A stretch of 64,000 nt of DNA, taken from positions 1-64,000 of the forward strand of contig JAGDZO010000021.1 of assembly GCA_049115815.1 (NCBI GenBank), given 5' to 3'. The translations under genes were made by a program, and so were the position numbers. This document shows positions 16,007 to 25,350 of this stretch, piece by piece. The DNA comes from Marinoscillum sp049115815. Its GTDB lineage: Bacteria; Bacteroidota; Bacteroidia; Cytophagales; Cyclobacteriaceae. How positions within the stretch are numbered: the first letter of the stretch is position 1; the number at the start of each line of letters is the position of its first letter. Under the pieces are notes generated by a model, which made no database searches, had not been told where the DNA came from, and saw only the letters and a list, made by a program, of their open reading frames with translations.

Positions 16007-16867
16007 ATGACTGATAGAAGATCTTTTATCAAGCAGACGGCTGTTGCATCTGCTGGAGTAGCCTTGCTGCCTTCCTGTCTTTCTTCATCTAGCTCAGATG
16101 TGTTGGAGTCAGTAGGCGTGCAGCTCTACACCGTGAGAGATGCCATGTCGGTAGATCCCAGAGCTACCCTCAAAAAAATCGGTGAAATAGGCTATCGAAA
16201 AATCGAAGCTGCGAGCTACGACCAGGGTAAAATCTACGGGATGGAAGTAGCTGACTTTAAGTTAATGGTGGACGACAGTGGATTAGAACTAGTCAGCGGG
16301 CACGTTCCGCTTCAGTACTTCAAAGAGGGATTCGATCAGGTGGTAGATTTTGCCGTGCAGTCTGGGCAGCAGTATATCGTCATGCCTTGGCTTAATCAGG
16401 ATGACCGTGTGAGCATTGATCAGTACAAAGCTTATGCAGAGCTGCTAAACGCTTGCGGAGAGAAAGCAAAGGATGGTGGTATTACCGTATGTTATCACAA
16501 CCATGATTTTGAGTTCTTGCCCCTAGATGGTCAATTGCCTATAGACATTATTCTTAAGGATACCGATCCAGCTCTGGTCAAAATGGAACTTGACCTTTAT
16601 TGGATTTCGAAAGTGGGTCTAGATCCGGTTGATTTCTTTGATCAAAACCCAAGTAGATCAGTGCTTTGGCACGTGAAAGATATGGACAATACATCGGATA
16701 AATTCTTCACCGAAGTAGGTAATGGAGTTATTGATTTCAAAAGAATTTTTGACGCTAAGCGTGCATCAGGCATGGAGCATTTCTTCATAGAGCAAGATCA
16801 ATCTGATGATCCGATGCGAAGCATCGAAGTTTCATTCAATAACCTTACTCAAAAGATACTAGCCTAA
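16007..16867 (+). CDS. Exported sugar isomerase/epimerase-type TIM barrel (Tat signal)
   Basis: The protein has 286 residues from the ATG at 16007, 4 bp after the previous stop. The N-terminus MTDRRSFIKQTAVASAGVAL is a twin-arginine signal followed by LPSC, a possible lipobox. The rest is a xylose-isomerase-like TIM barrel (VQLYTVRDAM, YRKIEAASYDQG, ITVCYHNHDFEF, VKMELDLYW, LWHVKDMD). Family members isomerise or cleave sugar derivatives with a bound metal. Export through Tat fits folding around a metal in the cytoplasm and action in the periplasm beside the two heme enzymes. Confidence 0.9.
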   Translation: MTDRRSFIKQTAVASAGVALLPSCLSSSSSDVLESVGVQLYTVRDAMSVDPRATLKKIGEIGYRKIEAASYDQGKIYGMEVADFKLMVDDSGLELVSGHVPLQYFKEGFDQVVDFAVQSGQQYIVMPWLNQDDRVSIDQYKAYAELLNACGEKAKDGGITVCYHNHDFEFLPLDGQLPIDIILKDTDPALVKMELDLYWISKVGLDPVDFFDQNPSRSVLWHVKDMDNTSDKFFTEVGNGVIDFKRIFDAKRASGMEHFFIEQDQSDDPMRSIEVSFNNLTQKILA

Positions 16868-19048
16868 GTGAAATTCAGCATTTCTTGGCTGTTATTAGCC
16901 TTTTGTATTACCTCCCAGGCTCAATCAATTATAGGAACTGTTCGTGATGCTGTGAGTCTTGCCCCTCTCGTGGGAGCCACCATTAGCATTGTCTCAAGCG
17001 ACAAAGGGGCTGTTTCAGATGTCAATGGGAGCTTTGAAATCACCGAACTAGCATCAGGAAAGTATACGCTGCAAGCGCAATACATCGGTTATGCGCCCTT
17101 GCAAGTGGCAGATATCTGGGTGAGAGGATCAAAGACCATCACTCAAGACATTTTGCTGCAGCCTACCGCAGAAAGCCTCAGTGAAGTTCAAGTCACTGCC
17201 AATAGATCCACCTTCGAGCCTGGCAGTATTGGGATCACGGAGGAGCAGATTTACCGGTATGCGGCGACTTACTTTGATCCAGCGCGGATCGTGATCAATA
17301 GCCCGGATGTGGCTGTTGCCAATGATCAAAATAATCAAGTATCAGTCCGCGGACTGCCACCCTCGCTCAATGTGTGGCGACTAGAAGGAGTGGAGATAGT
17401 GAATCCAAATCATCTTTCAAATGCGGGCACATTTCTCGATCAGCCTACCCCAACCGGAGGAGGCGTAAATGCACTAAGTGCGCAGATGTTGGATCGTTCG
17501 CTTTTTCGATATAGTAGTATGAATAGCCAGATTGGAAATGCTACCACGGGCATGTTTGATATGGAGATAAAATCTGGAAATGCTAATAGACAGCACATTG
17601 CTCAGGCTTCTTTGATAGGCTTTGATTTGTTTACTGAAGGGGCTTTCAGCAAAAAAAGCAGAGCTACCTATGCGCTCAATTATCGATATTCTTTCACTGG
17701 ACTGCTGGCCAAATTTGGGGTGGATTTTGGGGGTGAAACTATAGGATTCCAAGATTTGGCACTGAGCATCAATATCCCAATTAAGCACAAGCAGTCGCTC
17801 AAGATATATGCAATTGGAGGACTGAGTTCCAATGATTTTGAAAGTCCTGATGTACCAGAAAAGCAGAAAGACTTAAGTGATATCTATTTTGATTCTAAGC
17901 TTGGAGTTGTAGGGATGACTTACACCAAAGGGTACGCAAATAGTAACTTCAATGCAAGCGCATCATATTCTTGGGTTGTGAATCAGCGTGATGAATTTGT
18001 TTTTGCAGACATTCAATCAGGTCAGCCTTCGTCTGAAGATTTCCTATTTACAGATAAGCATTCCATTCTCAGTTCTCAGCTGACATATGAGACACGATTG
18101 ACCGAGCGAATAACTAGCGCAGCTGGTGTCATGGCCAATTATTACCATTATGATCAGGCTACAGTCTCACCTGTTTCAGTTGGTATTGTAAGGAAACTCG
18201 ATCAATTTCTGGTAAGGCCTTACTTGGATTTCAAAGGAACAATAGGCAAGGCCTGGAGCTGGAATGCTGGTTTAGGAGTAGCATTGAGCGGGAAAGAAAA
18301 ATCACAAGAGCCGAGAGGTTCTTTGACTTATCAACTTAATAGGCAAAATACTTTATCGGTTGGCTTGGGTCGTTACAGTCAATTGCTTCGACCATACAAT
18401 CATTATTTTGACCGTACTGTAGGAGTCGATTTTGACGCTGGATCGGATTTTATTCAGTCCAATAGATACACCCTGAGCCATTCATTGTTGAGTGAACATT
18501 TCACACTCAATACCGAATTGTTCGCCTATTACTTCCCGGAAGTCAATACGATCGATGGCAAGGAAAGCGCTCAGACTATTGGTTTTTCCTCAGCTGTGCA
18601 TCGAGAGCTGAGCAATGGGCTCTACTTTGATATTGGCGGTAGTCTGTTTCAATCTACCATAGGATCTCGGTCTAGTTCTTTTGACAATAGCTACACAGGC
18701 AAGGCAACTTTCGGCCAAGAGTGGACACGCAAAAAGAAGCCAAATAAGACTTTCGGAATAAATCTTCGAGGTTTGGTGCAAGGAGGTATTCCGCTGGAGT
18801 TGACCCAAGCTACGAGTCAATTTGTCGTGACTTCCGAATATGAAACCACACCTTACTACAGACTTGATCTGCGGCTCCTTTGGACCAAGGAGAAAAAGGG
18901 GAGAACCTCCTCATGGTCTCTTGACCTTCAGAACATGACCAATCATGAAAATGAGGCTTGGCGATATTACGACCAATTCACCCAACAAATCGAGACACAA
19001 TATCAACTTGGCCTAATACCTATATTGACTTATAGGGTGGAGTGGTGA
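16868..19048 (+). CDS. TonB-dependent outer-membrane receptor
   Basis: The protein has 726 residues. The GTG start immediately follows the previous TAA and gives a signal peptide ending ITSQAQ. A carboxypeptidase-regulatory-like beta-sandwich follows (about 20-100; IIGTVRDAVSLAPLVGATISIV), then a plug domain (about 105-215; VSVRGLPPSLNVWRLEGVEIVNPNH) and a beta-barrel ending in aromatic YRVEW. No SusD partner is next to it. It is the last gene of the operon and the likely import pore for the sugar or glycoside handled by the upstream enzymes. Confidence 0.9.
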   Translation: MKFSISWLLLAFCITSQAQSIIGTVRDAVSLAPLVGATISIVSSDKGAVSDVNGSFEITELASGKYTLQAQYIGYAPLQVADIWVRGSKTITQDILLQPTAESLSEVQVTANRSTFEPGSIGITEEQIYRYAATYFDPARIVINSPDVAVANDQNNQVSVRGLPPSLNVWRLEGVEIVNPNHLSNAGTFLDQPTPTGGGVNALSAQMLDRSLFRYSSMNSQIGNATTGMFDMEIKSGNANRQHIAQASLIGFDLFTEGAFSKKSRATYALNYRYSFTGLLAKFGVDFGGETIGFQDLALSINIPIKHKQSLKIYAIGGLSSNDFESPDVPEKQKDLSDIYFDSKLGVVGMTYTKGYANSNFNASASYSWVVNQRDEFVFADIQSGQPSSEDFLFTDKHSILSSQLTYETRLTERITSAAGVMANYYHYDQATVSPVSVGIVRKLDQFLVRPYLDFKGTIGKAWSWNAGLGVALSGKEKSQEPRGSLTYQLNRQNTLSVGLGRYSQLLRPYNHYFDRTVGVDFDAGSDFIQSNRYTLSHSLLSEHFTLNTELFAYYFPEVNTIDGKESAQTIGFSSAVHRELSNGLYFDIGGSLFQSTIGSRSSSFDNSYTGKATFGQEWTRKKKPNKTFGINLRGLVQGGIPLELTQATSQFVVTSEYETTPYYRLDLRLLWTKEKKGRTSSWSLDLQNMTNHENEAWRYYDQFTQQIETQYQLGLIPILTYRVEW

Positions 19049-19122
19049 GTTGGGATTTTTCGGTTGTTGGGTTGTTGGGATATTAGGTTTTTGGGGTGTT
19101 AGGTTTTTTAGTGGTTAGGTGC
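19049..19122 (+). repeat. G/T-rich heptamer-like low-complexity tract
   Basis: The segment right after the TonB-receptor stop is built from GTTGGG, GTTAGG and TTTTTGGGG variants. Similar tracts follow the M16 gene at 24326-24384 and, in reverse complement, precede the DUF1801 stop at 24564-24604. All three touch gene ends. Origin and role are unknown. Confidence 0.55.
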
Positions 19123-19229
19123 TTAGAACGACCTTTTCTTAATGTTCCGTGAAACAATATGGAAACTATTCATTTATTTTCACCTTGATTTAAGAAGCGA
19201 AATTGAAGTTAAATCGTTACTTTGTAAGA

Positions 19230-19466
19230 ATGAAAATGATGGATCTACAAGCAGAAAAATTGGAATTGATAGAATGGTTAGCAGGTCTAGATGATTCCGA
19301 AACACTCGATGAGTTCATTACTTTGAAGAAGTCCAAGGAACAAGATTGGTGGAACGAAATAGGTTCAATTGAAAAAGAGCAAATAAAAGAAGGGCTAGCT
19401 CAAGCAGATCGAGGAGAATTGATTTCACATGCTGCGGTGATGGAAAAGTATAAAAAGTGGCTCTAG
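19230..19466 (+). CDS. Antitoxin of a ParE-type module
   Basis: The protein has 78 residues from the ATG at 19230; other starts at 19203 or 19239 are possible. It is acidic and helical (LQAEKLELIEWLAGLDDSETLDEFITLKKSKEQDWW), with a C-terminal stretch ISHAAVMEKYKKWL that matches small Bacteroidota antitoxins paired with ParE-like toxins. It overlaps the toxin gene by 10 bp. No DNA-binding domain is obvious. Confidence 0.78.
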   Translation: MKMMDLQAEKLELIEWLAGLDDSETLDEFITLKKSKEQDWWNEIGSIEKEQIKEGLAQADRGELISHAAVMEKYKKWL

Positions 19467-19750
19467 AGATTGTTTGGACTCCTCGTGCTGTAGCTGGTTA
19501 TGGTGAAATCATTAGTTACCTTGAGGAGAATTGGACAAAAAAAGAACTTCGTAGTTTTATTCGCCAAACGAACGAGTTTTTAGAATTACTTAAGGAGTAT
19601 CCCGAAATTTTAAAGAAGACGGCCAGATATAAAAATATGCGTCGTGGACCAATCAATAAATACACTATTTTGACCTATCGGGTCATTCCTAAAAAGGAAA
19701 AGATTGAATTGATCAATATTAGTTCTTCCCGACAGAAACCATCGCTATAG
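19457..19750 (+). CDS. ParE/RelE-family toxin
   Basis: The protein has 97 residues from a GTG start inside the end of the antitoxin gene. The sequence EIVWTPRAVAGYGEIISYLEENWTKKELRSF followed by YPEILKKTARYKNMRRGPINKYTILTYRV is typical of the ParE branch of the RelE superfamily. The target, gyrase or the ribosome, cannot be told. Coupled translation with the preceding antitoxin is expected. Confidence 0.85.
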   Translation: MALEIVWTPRAVAGYGEIISYLEENWTKKELRSFIRQTNEFLELLKEYPEILKKTARYKNMRRGPINKYTILTYRVIPKKEKIELINISSSRQKPSL

Positions 19751-20070
19751 CGTTTGAAAATGAGTTGTTGTTGGCTATGGGTCAATTACTTATATCAGAT
19801 TAACCTTATTCAAATCATATCATCAACAACACGTAGCATTGGGTATTATTTAGCATTTTCCTTACAAATCCATCGCGACTCCTGAAGTCATTCCCGCAGG
19901 GAATCTTAGCATCAAACCATAAGGGGTTTGAAGGCTTATGAATGCAACAGGTTTTTATGTAAAAAATATCTGATAAAATGAATAATCCACATTTCTCATT
20001 TTAGGGAATAAACCATGAAAGTATTATTTCTTGGCACATAGCTACCAACAATCATAAGTACCCATAAACA
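19751..20070. other. Intergenic region without recognised gene
   Basis: This 320-bp stretch between the ParE gene and the terminator at 20071 is A/T-rich. It shows no reading frame with coding character and no repeat shared with the rest of the window. Confidence 0.6.
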
Positions 20071-20105
20071 ACAAAACGCCATTCCTAGCAGGAATGGCGT
20101 TTTGT
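20071..20105. terminator. Bidirectional rho-independent terminator
   Basis: A perfect 15-bp stem ACAAAACGCCATTCC pairs with its complement around the loop TAGCA. The GC-rich core and flanking A and T runs serve both strands. It lies between the convergent ParE gene and the serine protease gene. Confidence 0.85.
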
Positions 20106-20128
20106 ATTAACATTTACAGTATCAACTA

Positions 20129-21175
20129 TCAGTTGATCACCGACGAAATCCAGTCGTATGCCGTGGCTGTTCGGGTATAGAAATCTATCTCCCCATAGTT
20201 ACCATCTTTATGATCTGGGAGCAACGCATCACCCGCACCTGAAAGTACTCCGCATATCTTCCATTCTCCATCTATTTTCATATACAGAGGCCCGCCACTA
20301 TCGCCTTGTACCGCGCAAGCTTCGAACGGTAGGGGTGTAGCACTACTCGTGGTAGATCCACCTACCAACATTTCATCCTCAGAGACTACATCATCACCAT
20401 ATGGGTTGACGTCACCAGCTGGAGAATCAAAATCATAAGAGAGTAAGCCACCGATGTAAGTTCCAGCACTTGATTTAGATTCCAGGTCGTTAGCTGTTCT
20501 GTCTAGGATGTTTTGAAAAGCATGCTTTTTTGAGTAGTCGTCTGGATTTTGACCTGGCTGAGTGGAGTAATCTCCAAAACCTCCGTACCATACCATCTCA
20601 CCGATTTGTTCCACTTCTTTATCGTTGATGATGGCAGGAGTGACAGAGGTGATGGACGTTTTAAGCTTCACCAAGCAGAGGTCATTGGCAGTACCAAAAA
20701 GCTCAACGTCATCTTCTAGCCAAGTAGGGTGAAATACCAATTCTGCTACTTCAAAGGTTTGATCTGGATCATTCGGATCATTTCCCAAACAGACTGTGAT
20801 CCCCGAAACAGGAGCTGGACTTGTTTGATTTTCCGAAACAAAGAAATTGTGTCCGGCAGTCAATATCCAATCAGGCTTTACCAAGGTACCTGTAGCTACA
20901 AATTCATAATCGCTGCTGCCATCTAGGCTATAAGTGAATGCCACGATCGGTGAGAAATCCGGGTGTTCATCCGTATCGTAAGGACTTGCATTGGTTGCGA
21001 TTTTTTCATAATCCGCCAAAGTGAGGTCATGTCTGATCCCGAAAGTGTTTTCGGAACTTCTTGTATCTACAACCGGATCTTCCTCGTCAAAGTCAGAACA
21101 ATTGACAAGAGTGATCATCGATAAAATAGAAAGGCCAAGTAAGAACTTTCTTTTCAAGTGTAATTTCGTATTCAT
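20129..21175 (-). CDS. Trypsin-like serine protease lipoprotein
   Basis: The protein has 348 residues with lipoprotein signal ending LVNC (MNTKLHLKRKFLLGLSILSM...). The S1 catalytic triad is visible: His109 in LTAGHN, Asp165 in NDLCLVKL and Ser293 in GDSGGP. The family length is normal, and the spacing includes acidic insertions near GGLLSYDFDSPAGD. It is probably attached to the outer membrane or exported. It stands alone, with the strong terminator just downstream. Confidence 0.93.
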   Translation of the reverse strand: MNTKLHLKRKFLLGLSILSMITLVNCSDFDEEDPVVDTRSSENTFGIRHDLTLADYEKIATNASPYDTDEHPDFSPIVAFTYSLDGSSDYEFVATGTLVKPDWILTAGHNFFVSENQTSPAPVSGITVCLGNDPNDPDQTFEVAELVFHPTWLEDDVELFGTANDLCLVKLKTSITSVTPAIINDKEVEQIGEMVWYGGFGDYSTQPGQNPDDYSKKHAFQNILDRTANDLESKSSAGTYIGGLLSYDFDSPAGDVNPYGDDVVSEDEMLVGGSTTSSATPLPFEACAVQGDSGGPLYMKIDGEWKICGVLSGAGDALLPDHKDGNYGEIDFYTRTATAYDWISSVIN

Positions 21176-21393
21176 TGCTTTAGTGTTAATTCTAATAAGT
21201 ATTTACAAAAGTCGATAATCCTCAGAAATAACGATTTAAATTAGATCAGAAAGGAAAGTACTTCGTCTGAACCAAGCAAATTACAGATGAGCCAAAAAAT
21301 ACCCTACCATTTATCTCAACATATTACCTTTTACGTCAAGTAATTCTAGCAATTGGCTAGTCTACTGCTAGCTTTAAGTAAACAACATACATT

Positions 21394-22776
21394 ATGAAGA
21401 AAATATTATTGGTCTCAATGACCCTATTATTCGTCGCATTTGGGTGCGCCCCTGATAAGGCACCAGCCCAAGAGGAAGAAGGGATCTTTCCCTTTCCTAT
21501 TCAGCAGACCAAGCTGGATAATGGTCTCAATGTGGTAACAGTCCCCTACAATAGCCCGGGGCTTGCCTCTTTTTTTATCGTGGTGAACGTAGGCAGCCGT
21601 GATGAAGTAGAGCCTGGCAAGTCAGGATTCGCTCATTTCTTCGAGCATATGATGTTCCGAGGAACTGATAAATATTCCAAATCAGAATACAGCGCGGCGC
21701 TCAAGGCAATAGGAGCTGCGGCTAATGCTAATACGTGGTGGGATAGAACCGTATACCACATGACTGGAAATGCCGACATGCTCGACAAGATGTTTGAGCT
21801 AGAAGCCGATCGTTTTCAGAATTTGAATTATTCGGAAGAAGACTTCAAAGTAGAAGCAGGTGCAGTGAAGGGTGAATACACCAAAAACTACGCGAGTCCA
21901 TATTCTAAACTCAATGCCAAAACTTACAAAACGGCCTTTGATACCCATACCTACTCGCACACGACCATTGGATTTTGGGAAGATGTGGTGGATATGCCCA
22001 ATCAGTATGAGTATTCGCTAGAGTTTTTCGATCGTTATTATCGTCCGGAATATTGCACGGTATTGGTGGTAGGAGATGTCACTCAAGATCAAGTCAATGA
22101 CTTGGCTCGTAAGTATTTCGGTGAGTGGGAGCGTGGTTCATTTACTCAGGAGATCCCCCAAGAGCCAGAGCAAATGGCTACCCGATTTGCACATATTCAA
22201 GAGGCCAATTTTCCTCCTGTGCTGACACTGAATTACAAAGGCCCTGCATTTAGCGTGACCAACAAGGACATGGCTGTATTGGATATAATCGGTAGTCTCG
22301 CATTCTCTCAGAAATCCGAGATCTACAAGAAACTGGTGGTAGAAGAGCAGAAAGTAAGACAATTGAGTGCTGGTGGGTTAAATACCAAAGATCCGGGCTT
22401 ATGGTCTGTGAACACCGTGATGGTGAGTAAGGAAGATATGACATACGTCAAAAGCGAGATTGACAAAGTGCTCGAGTCGTTGAAAAGTGAGCCTGTGGAT
22501 GCCGAGCTGCTGCAGCAGACCAAAAGCAATATCAAGTACAGCTATGCTATGAGCCTTGATAACCCAGCTGGAATAGCTAATTCGCTGGCCTGGTATATAT
22601 GGTTGAACAATAATGCTGCTGATGTAAACCAGAGTTATACAAACTATGATGCCGTCACAGCAGAAGATATCATGAGAGTTGCCAATAAGTATTTTGTAGA
22701 TGAGCACCTCACCGTCGCGACCATTTCGCCTGACGAAGAATTAGAAGTATCAGAAGAATTGAATCTCAAACTATAA
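21394..22776 (+). CDS. M16 family zinc peptidase, catalytic subunit (lipoprotein)
   Basis: The protein has 460 residues with lipoprotein signal ending AFGC. The inverted zinc motif HxxEH is at residues 81-85 (HFFEH), and the distal Glu region EAGAVKGEY lies about 70 residues later. Both insulinase-type halves are present, and YYRPEYCTVLVVGDV starts the inter-domain region. M16 subunits of this size act as heterodimers, and the next gene encodes the partner. It probably degrades peptides in the periplasm. Confidence 0.92.
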   Translation: MKKILLVSMTLLFVAFGCAPDKAPAQEEEGIFPFPIQQTKLDNGLNVVTVPYNSPGLASFFIVVNVGSRDEVEPGKSGFAHFFEHMMFRGTDKYSKSEYSAALKAIGAAANANTWWDRTVYHMTGNADMLDKMFELEADRFQNLNYSEEDFKVEAGAVKGEYTKNYASPYSKLNAKTYKTAFDTHTYSHTTIGFWEDVVDMPNQYEYSLEFFDRYYRPEYCTVLVVGDVTQDQVNDLARKYFGEWERGSFTQEIPQEPEQMATRFAHIQEANFPPVLTLNYKGPAFSVTNKDMAVLDIIGSLAFSQKSEIYKKLVVEEQKVRQLSAGGLNTKDPGLWSVNTVMVSKEDMTYVKSEIDKVLESLKSEPVDAELLQQTKSNIKYSYAMSLDNPAGIANSLAWYIWLNNNAADVNQSYTNYDAVTAEDIMRVANKYFVDEHLTVATISPDEELEVSEELNLKL

Positions 22777-22786
22777 TTTGATAGAC

Positions 22787-24325
22787 ATGAAAAAATTGAC
22801 ATATATACTTTTGGTTCTATTGAGTTATACCGCTGTAGCTCAAGAGGTAGTAGAGTTGCCAATGGCCTCTACTAAGATCGTAGTGAAAATCGCCTTTCAA
22901 AATGGATCCATGTGCGACCCTGAAGGCAAGGAGGGATTGACCAATCTGACCGCCGCGGTGCTTACCCAGACAGGAAGCGATAAGTTTACCAAGTCAGAGA
23001 TAGATGACAAACTTTATCCGATGGCTGCCAACTACGGTGCTTTTACAGATAAGGAGATGACCACATTCACTTTTGAGGTGCACAAGGATTTCTTGAATGA
23101 ATTTTATGAGATTTTCCGGAGCTTGTTGATGAATCCATCCTTTGCCGAGAAGGATTTTAACCGGGTGAAATCCAATATGAAAAACTATGTGAAGGAAGTC
23201 ATCAAGGCTAACTCTGATGAGGAGCTAAGCAAAATGGCTCTAGAGGAGAAGTTGTTCGAGGGTACCCGCTACGAACATATGAAAAACGGTACAGCCAAAG
23301 GTCTAGCCAATATCACCAGAGATGATGTGATAGCTCACTACAACGCGTACTTCACTCGCAACAATGTGAAAATAGGCATTGCTGGAGATTATCCACAATC
23401 GTTTTTGACTATGTTGAAAGAAGATGTAGCCAAGCTTTCGGACGCTAACCCTACCATCCCTTCATTGGGTGAAGTAGCCATGCCTGATGGTATCAATGTG
23501 CAGCTAGTAACTAAGCCCAACAATCTGGGGACAGCAGTTTTCACTGGCTATCCAATAGATATCAATAGAGGTTCTGAAGATTGGGCCGCCATGATGGTGG
23601 TTAATTCTTATTTGGGTGAGCACAGAAAATCATATTCCAAGCTGTATCAATTGATCAGAGAGAAGCGATCGATGAACTATGGTGACTACACCTACATTGA
23701 GTGGTATCAGTCTGGTGGTAATTTCCAGTTGCCACTGACAGGGTTCCCGAGGAGTCAAAACTATTTTGCTATTTGGTTGCGTCCGGTACAGACTGCTTAC
23801 AGTTTGAAGAGTCAGTACCCCGAACTAGCCGATATCAAAATTGGTCATGCTCACTTTGCGATGCGAATGGCACTGCAGGAGATAGACAGAGTGAAAGCGG
23901 ATGGATTGACAGATGATGAGTTTCAGTTGACGAGACAGTTTTTAAGAAGCTACATGAAGCTATACATCCAGACACCAGATAAGCAATTAGGTTTCTTGAT
24001 GGACTCCAAATTTTATGGATTAGACGATTACATCTCGGATATGGATGAGAAGCTGGCCAACTTGACACTTGAAGAGGTTAACGCAGCAGCTGCCAAATAT
24101 CTCCAAACGGAGAATATGCACATCACCATGATTACTGATGCAGCGGAAGCAGAAGCTTTGAAAGCTAGTCTGCTTCAAAATAAGAAGTCTCCAATGAGCT
24201 ACTCCAATATCATCAAAGAGAGCTTACCTGAAGAAGTATTCGAAGCTGATAAATCTGTAGAAGTTTATCAAATGAACGTAAAGGAAGTAAGTATCCAAAC
24301 TCCTGAGTCTTTGTTTGAGGATTAG
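22787..24325 (+). CDS. M16 family peptidase-like partner subunit (no zinc site)
   Basis: The protein has 512 residues, starting at the ATG at 22787, 10 bp after the catalytic subunit, with signal peptide MKKLTYILLVLLSYTAVAQ. The M16 fold is recognisable (IAFQNGSMCDPEGKEGLTNLTAAVL), but the HxxEH motif is replaced, so it is not catalytic by itself. The R/Y substrate-binding region (LYQLIREKRSMNYGDYTYIE) typical of the non-catalytic subunit is present. The pair resembles the mitochondrial processing peptidase arrangement. Confidence 0.9.
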   Translation: MKKLTYILLVLLSYTAVAQEVVELPMASTKIVVKIAFQNGSMCDPEGKEGLTNLTAAVLTQTGSDKFTKSEIDDKLYPMAANYGAFTDKEMTTFTFEVHKDFLNEFYEIFRSLLMNPSFAEKDFNRVKSNMKNYVKEVIKANSDEELSKMALEEKLFEGTRYEHMKNGTAKGLANITRDDVIAHYNAYFTRNNVKIGIAGDYPQSFLTMLKEDVAKLSDANPTIPSLGEVAMPDGINVQLVTKPNNLGTAVFTGYPIDINRGSEDWAAMMVVNSYLGEHRKSYSKLYQLIREKRSMNYGDYTYIEWYQSGGNFQLPLTGFPRSQNYFAIWLRPVQTAYSLKSQYPELADIKIGHAHFAMRMALQEIDRVKADGLTDDEFQLTRQFLRSYMKLYIQTPDKQLGFLMDSKFYGLDDYISDMDEKLANLTLEEVNAAAAKYLQTENMHITMITDAAEAEALKASLLQNKKSPMSYSNIIKESLPEEVFEADKSVEVYQMNVKEVSIQTPESLFED

Positions 24326-24384
24326 GATTTTGGGTTGTTAGGTTGTTGGGTTTTTAGGTTGTTGGGAACTTGGGTTGATGGGAT
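24326..24384 (+). repeat. G/T-rich tract after M16 gene
   Basis: The sequence consists of GGGTTGTTAGG and TTGTTGGG-type units directly after the stop codon, the same class as the tract at 19049-19122. Confidence 0.5.
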
Positions 24385-24416
24385 TGACTGCCTAGTAAAA
24401 TTTGATATTAGTGAAT

Positions 24417-24468
24417 AAAACAAAGTTGTCATTCTGAATTTATTTCAGAATCTCAACTTTGTTTTTTT
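24417..24468. terminator. Rho-independent terminator (long hairpin)
   Basis: The stem AACAAAGTTG...ATTCTGA pairs with TCAGAAT...CAACTTTGTT and is followed by a T7 run. It is placed to end the M16 operon and possibly the convergent DUF1801 gene. Confidence 0.75.
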
Positions 24469-24563
24469 GTTTGTGGAGGATATGGTCTTGCTAACCGCTT
24501 GCATTTTTAAAAGCTTACTTCAAATCATGATCGCATTACAATTGAGATCAAGCAAATCCGTTT

Positions 24564-24604
24564 TTTGCCAAAAGCCAAAAGCCCCAAACTCCTAACCACC
24601 CAAC
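24564..24604 (-). repeat. G/T-rich tract at DUF1801 gene end
   Basis: On the minus strand this reads TTGTTGGGTGGTTAGGAG... and belongs to the same tract family. It lies just past the stop codon of the DUF1801 gene. Confidence 0.45.
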
Positions 24605-24612
24605 AATATACC

Positions 24613-25068
24613 TCACCTTTTCACATTCCGCTCATAAACCTCAACCCAATCTTCTGCGGTCATTTTGGATGCTAGCTGCCCGATCAGTTCTACAGGAATT
24701 TCCTCTATTTTCTTAAAGCGGATGCAGCTTTTGCCCATATCCAGTTTGCGTTTGCAGTGCTTTGGGTATTCGGCTACAAACCAATTCATCAACTCCTCAT
24801 TGGCATAGATACCCATGTGGTAGAGAGCGACGAAGTTTTTCTGTGAGGCCAGATTCATAAAAGGCAATGGTAAAGTAGTTTCACAATGATAACCAGCAGG
24901 GTAGCGGCTATGAGGCACTACATAGCCGATCATGCCATAATTCATCATCTCCTCAAATCCCTCAGGTAAGTTTTCTTTGATTACATCGCGTAGCTGCTGC
25001 ATGATGGCTTGTCGTTCTTCTGGAACTTTAGAGATATAATCGTCCGGAGATGTGGCTTTGATGTTCAT
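24613..25068 (-). CDS. DUF1801 domain protein (YdhG-like)
   Basis: The protein has 151 residues. It opens with SPDDYISKVPEERQAIMQQLRDVIKENLPEGFEEMMNYGMIGYVVP, the hallmark of the DUF1801/YdhG fold, and continues KNFVALYHMGIYANEELMNWF and DMGKSCIRFKKIEEIP. Relatives were described as frataxin-like iron chaperones in Firmicutes, but no metal ligands can be assigned here. It is a single cytoplasmic gene. Confidence 0.9.
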   Translation of the reverse strand: MNIKATSPDDYISKVPEERQAIMQQLRDVIKENLPEGFEEMMNYGMIGYVVPHSRYPAGYHCETTLPLPFMNLASQKNFVALYHMGIYANEELMNWFVAEYPKHCKRKLDMGKSCIRFKKIEEIPVELIGQLASKMTAEDWVEVYERNVKR

Positions 25069-25350
25069 AGAAAAATGTTAAGATAGGAAAATAGGAATTT
25101 TAAATGATACTATGGCTATCGCTGGACAGTTATTTGTCTCAAAAAAATGGTTTTGAATTGATAATAAGCGCATAACGCATTAATAAATGCCGTTATAAGA
25201 GGCATCTATTATAGTGCTCGATATTGCAAATTGTTAAGGTCTAATTATTCTAAAATTTAGAGAATATACCTATTTAGGTGTATTGTAATTGTCAGAATAA
25301 AGTTGAACTTTTACCTTCCAAATTTGTACAAAACTATGATCAGCTCAGTT

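Noticed and set aside
25171..25195. Short hairpin TAACGCATT...AATGCCGTTA that looks like a tiny attC site
   Set aside because: It is only about 25 bp, lacks the outer and inner boxes seen in the three real sites, and no cassette start complements it.
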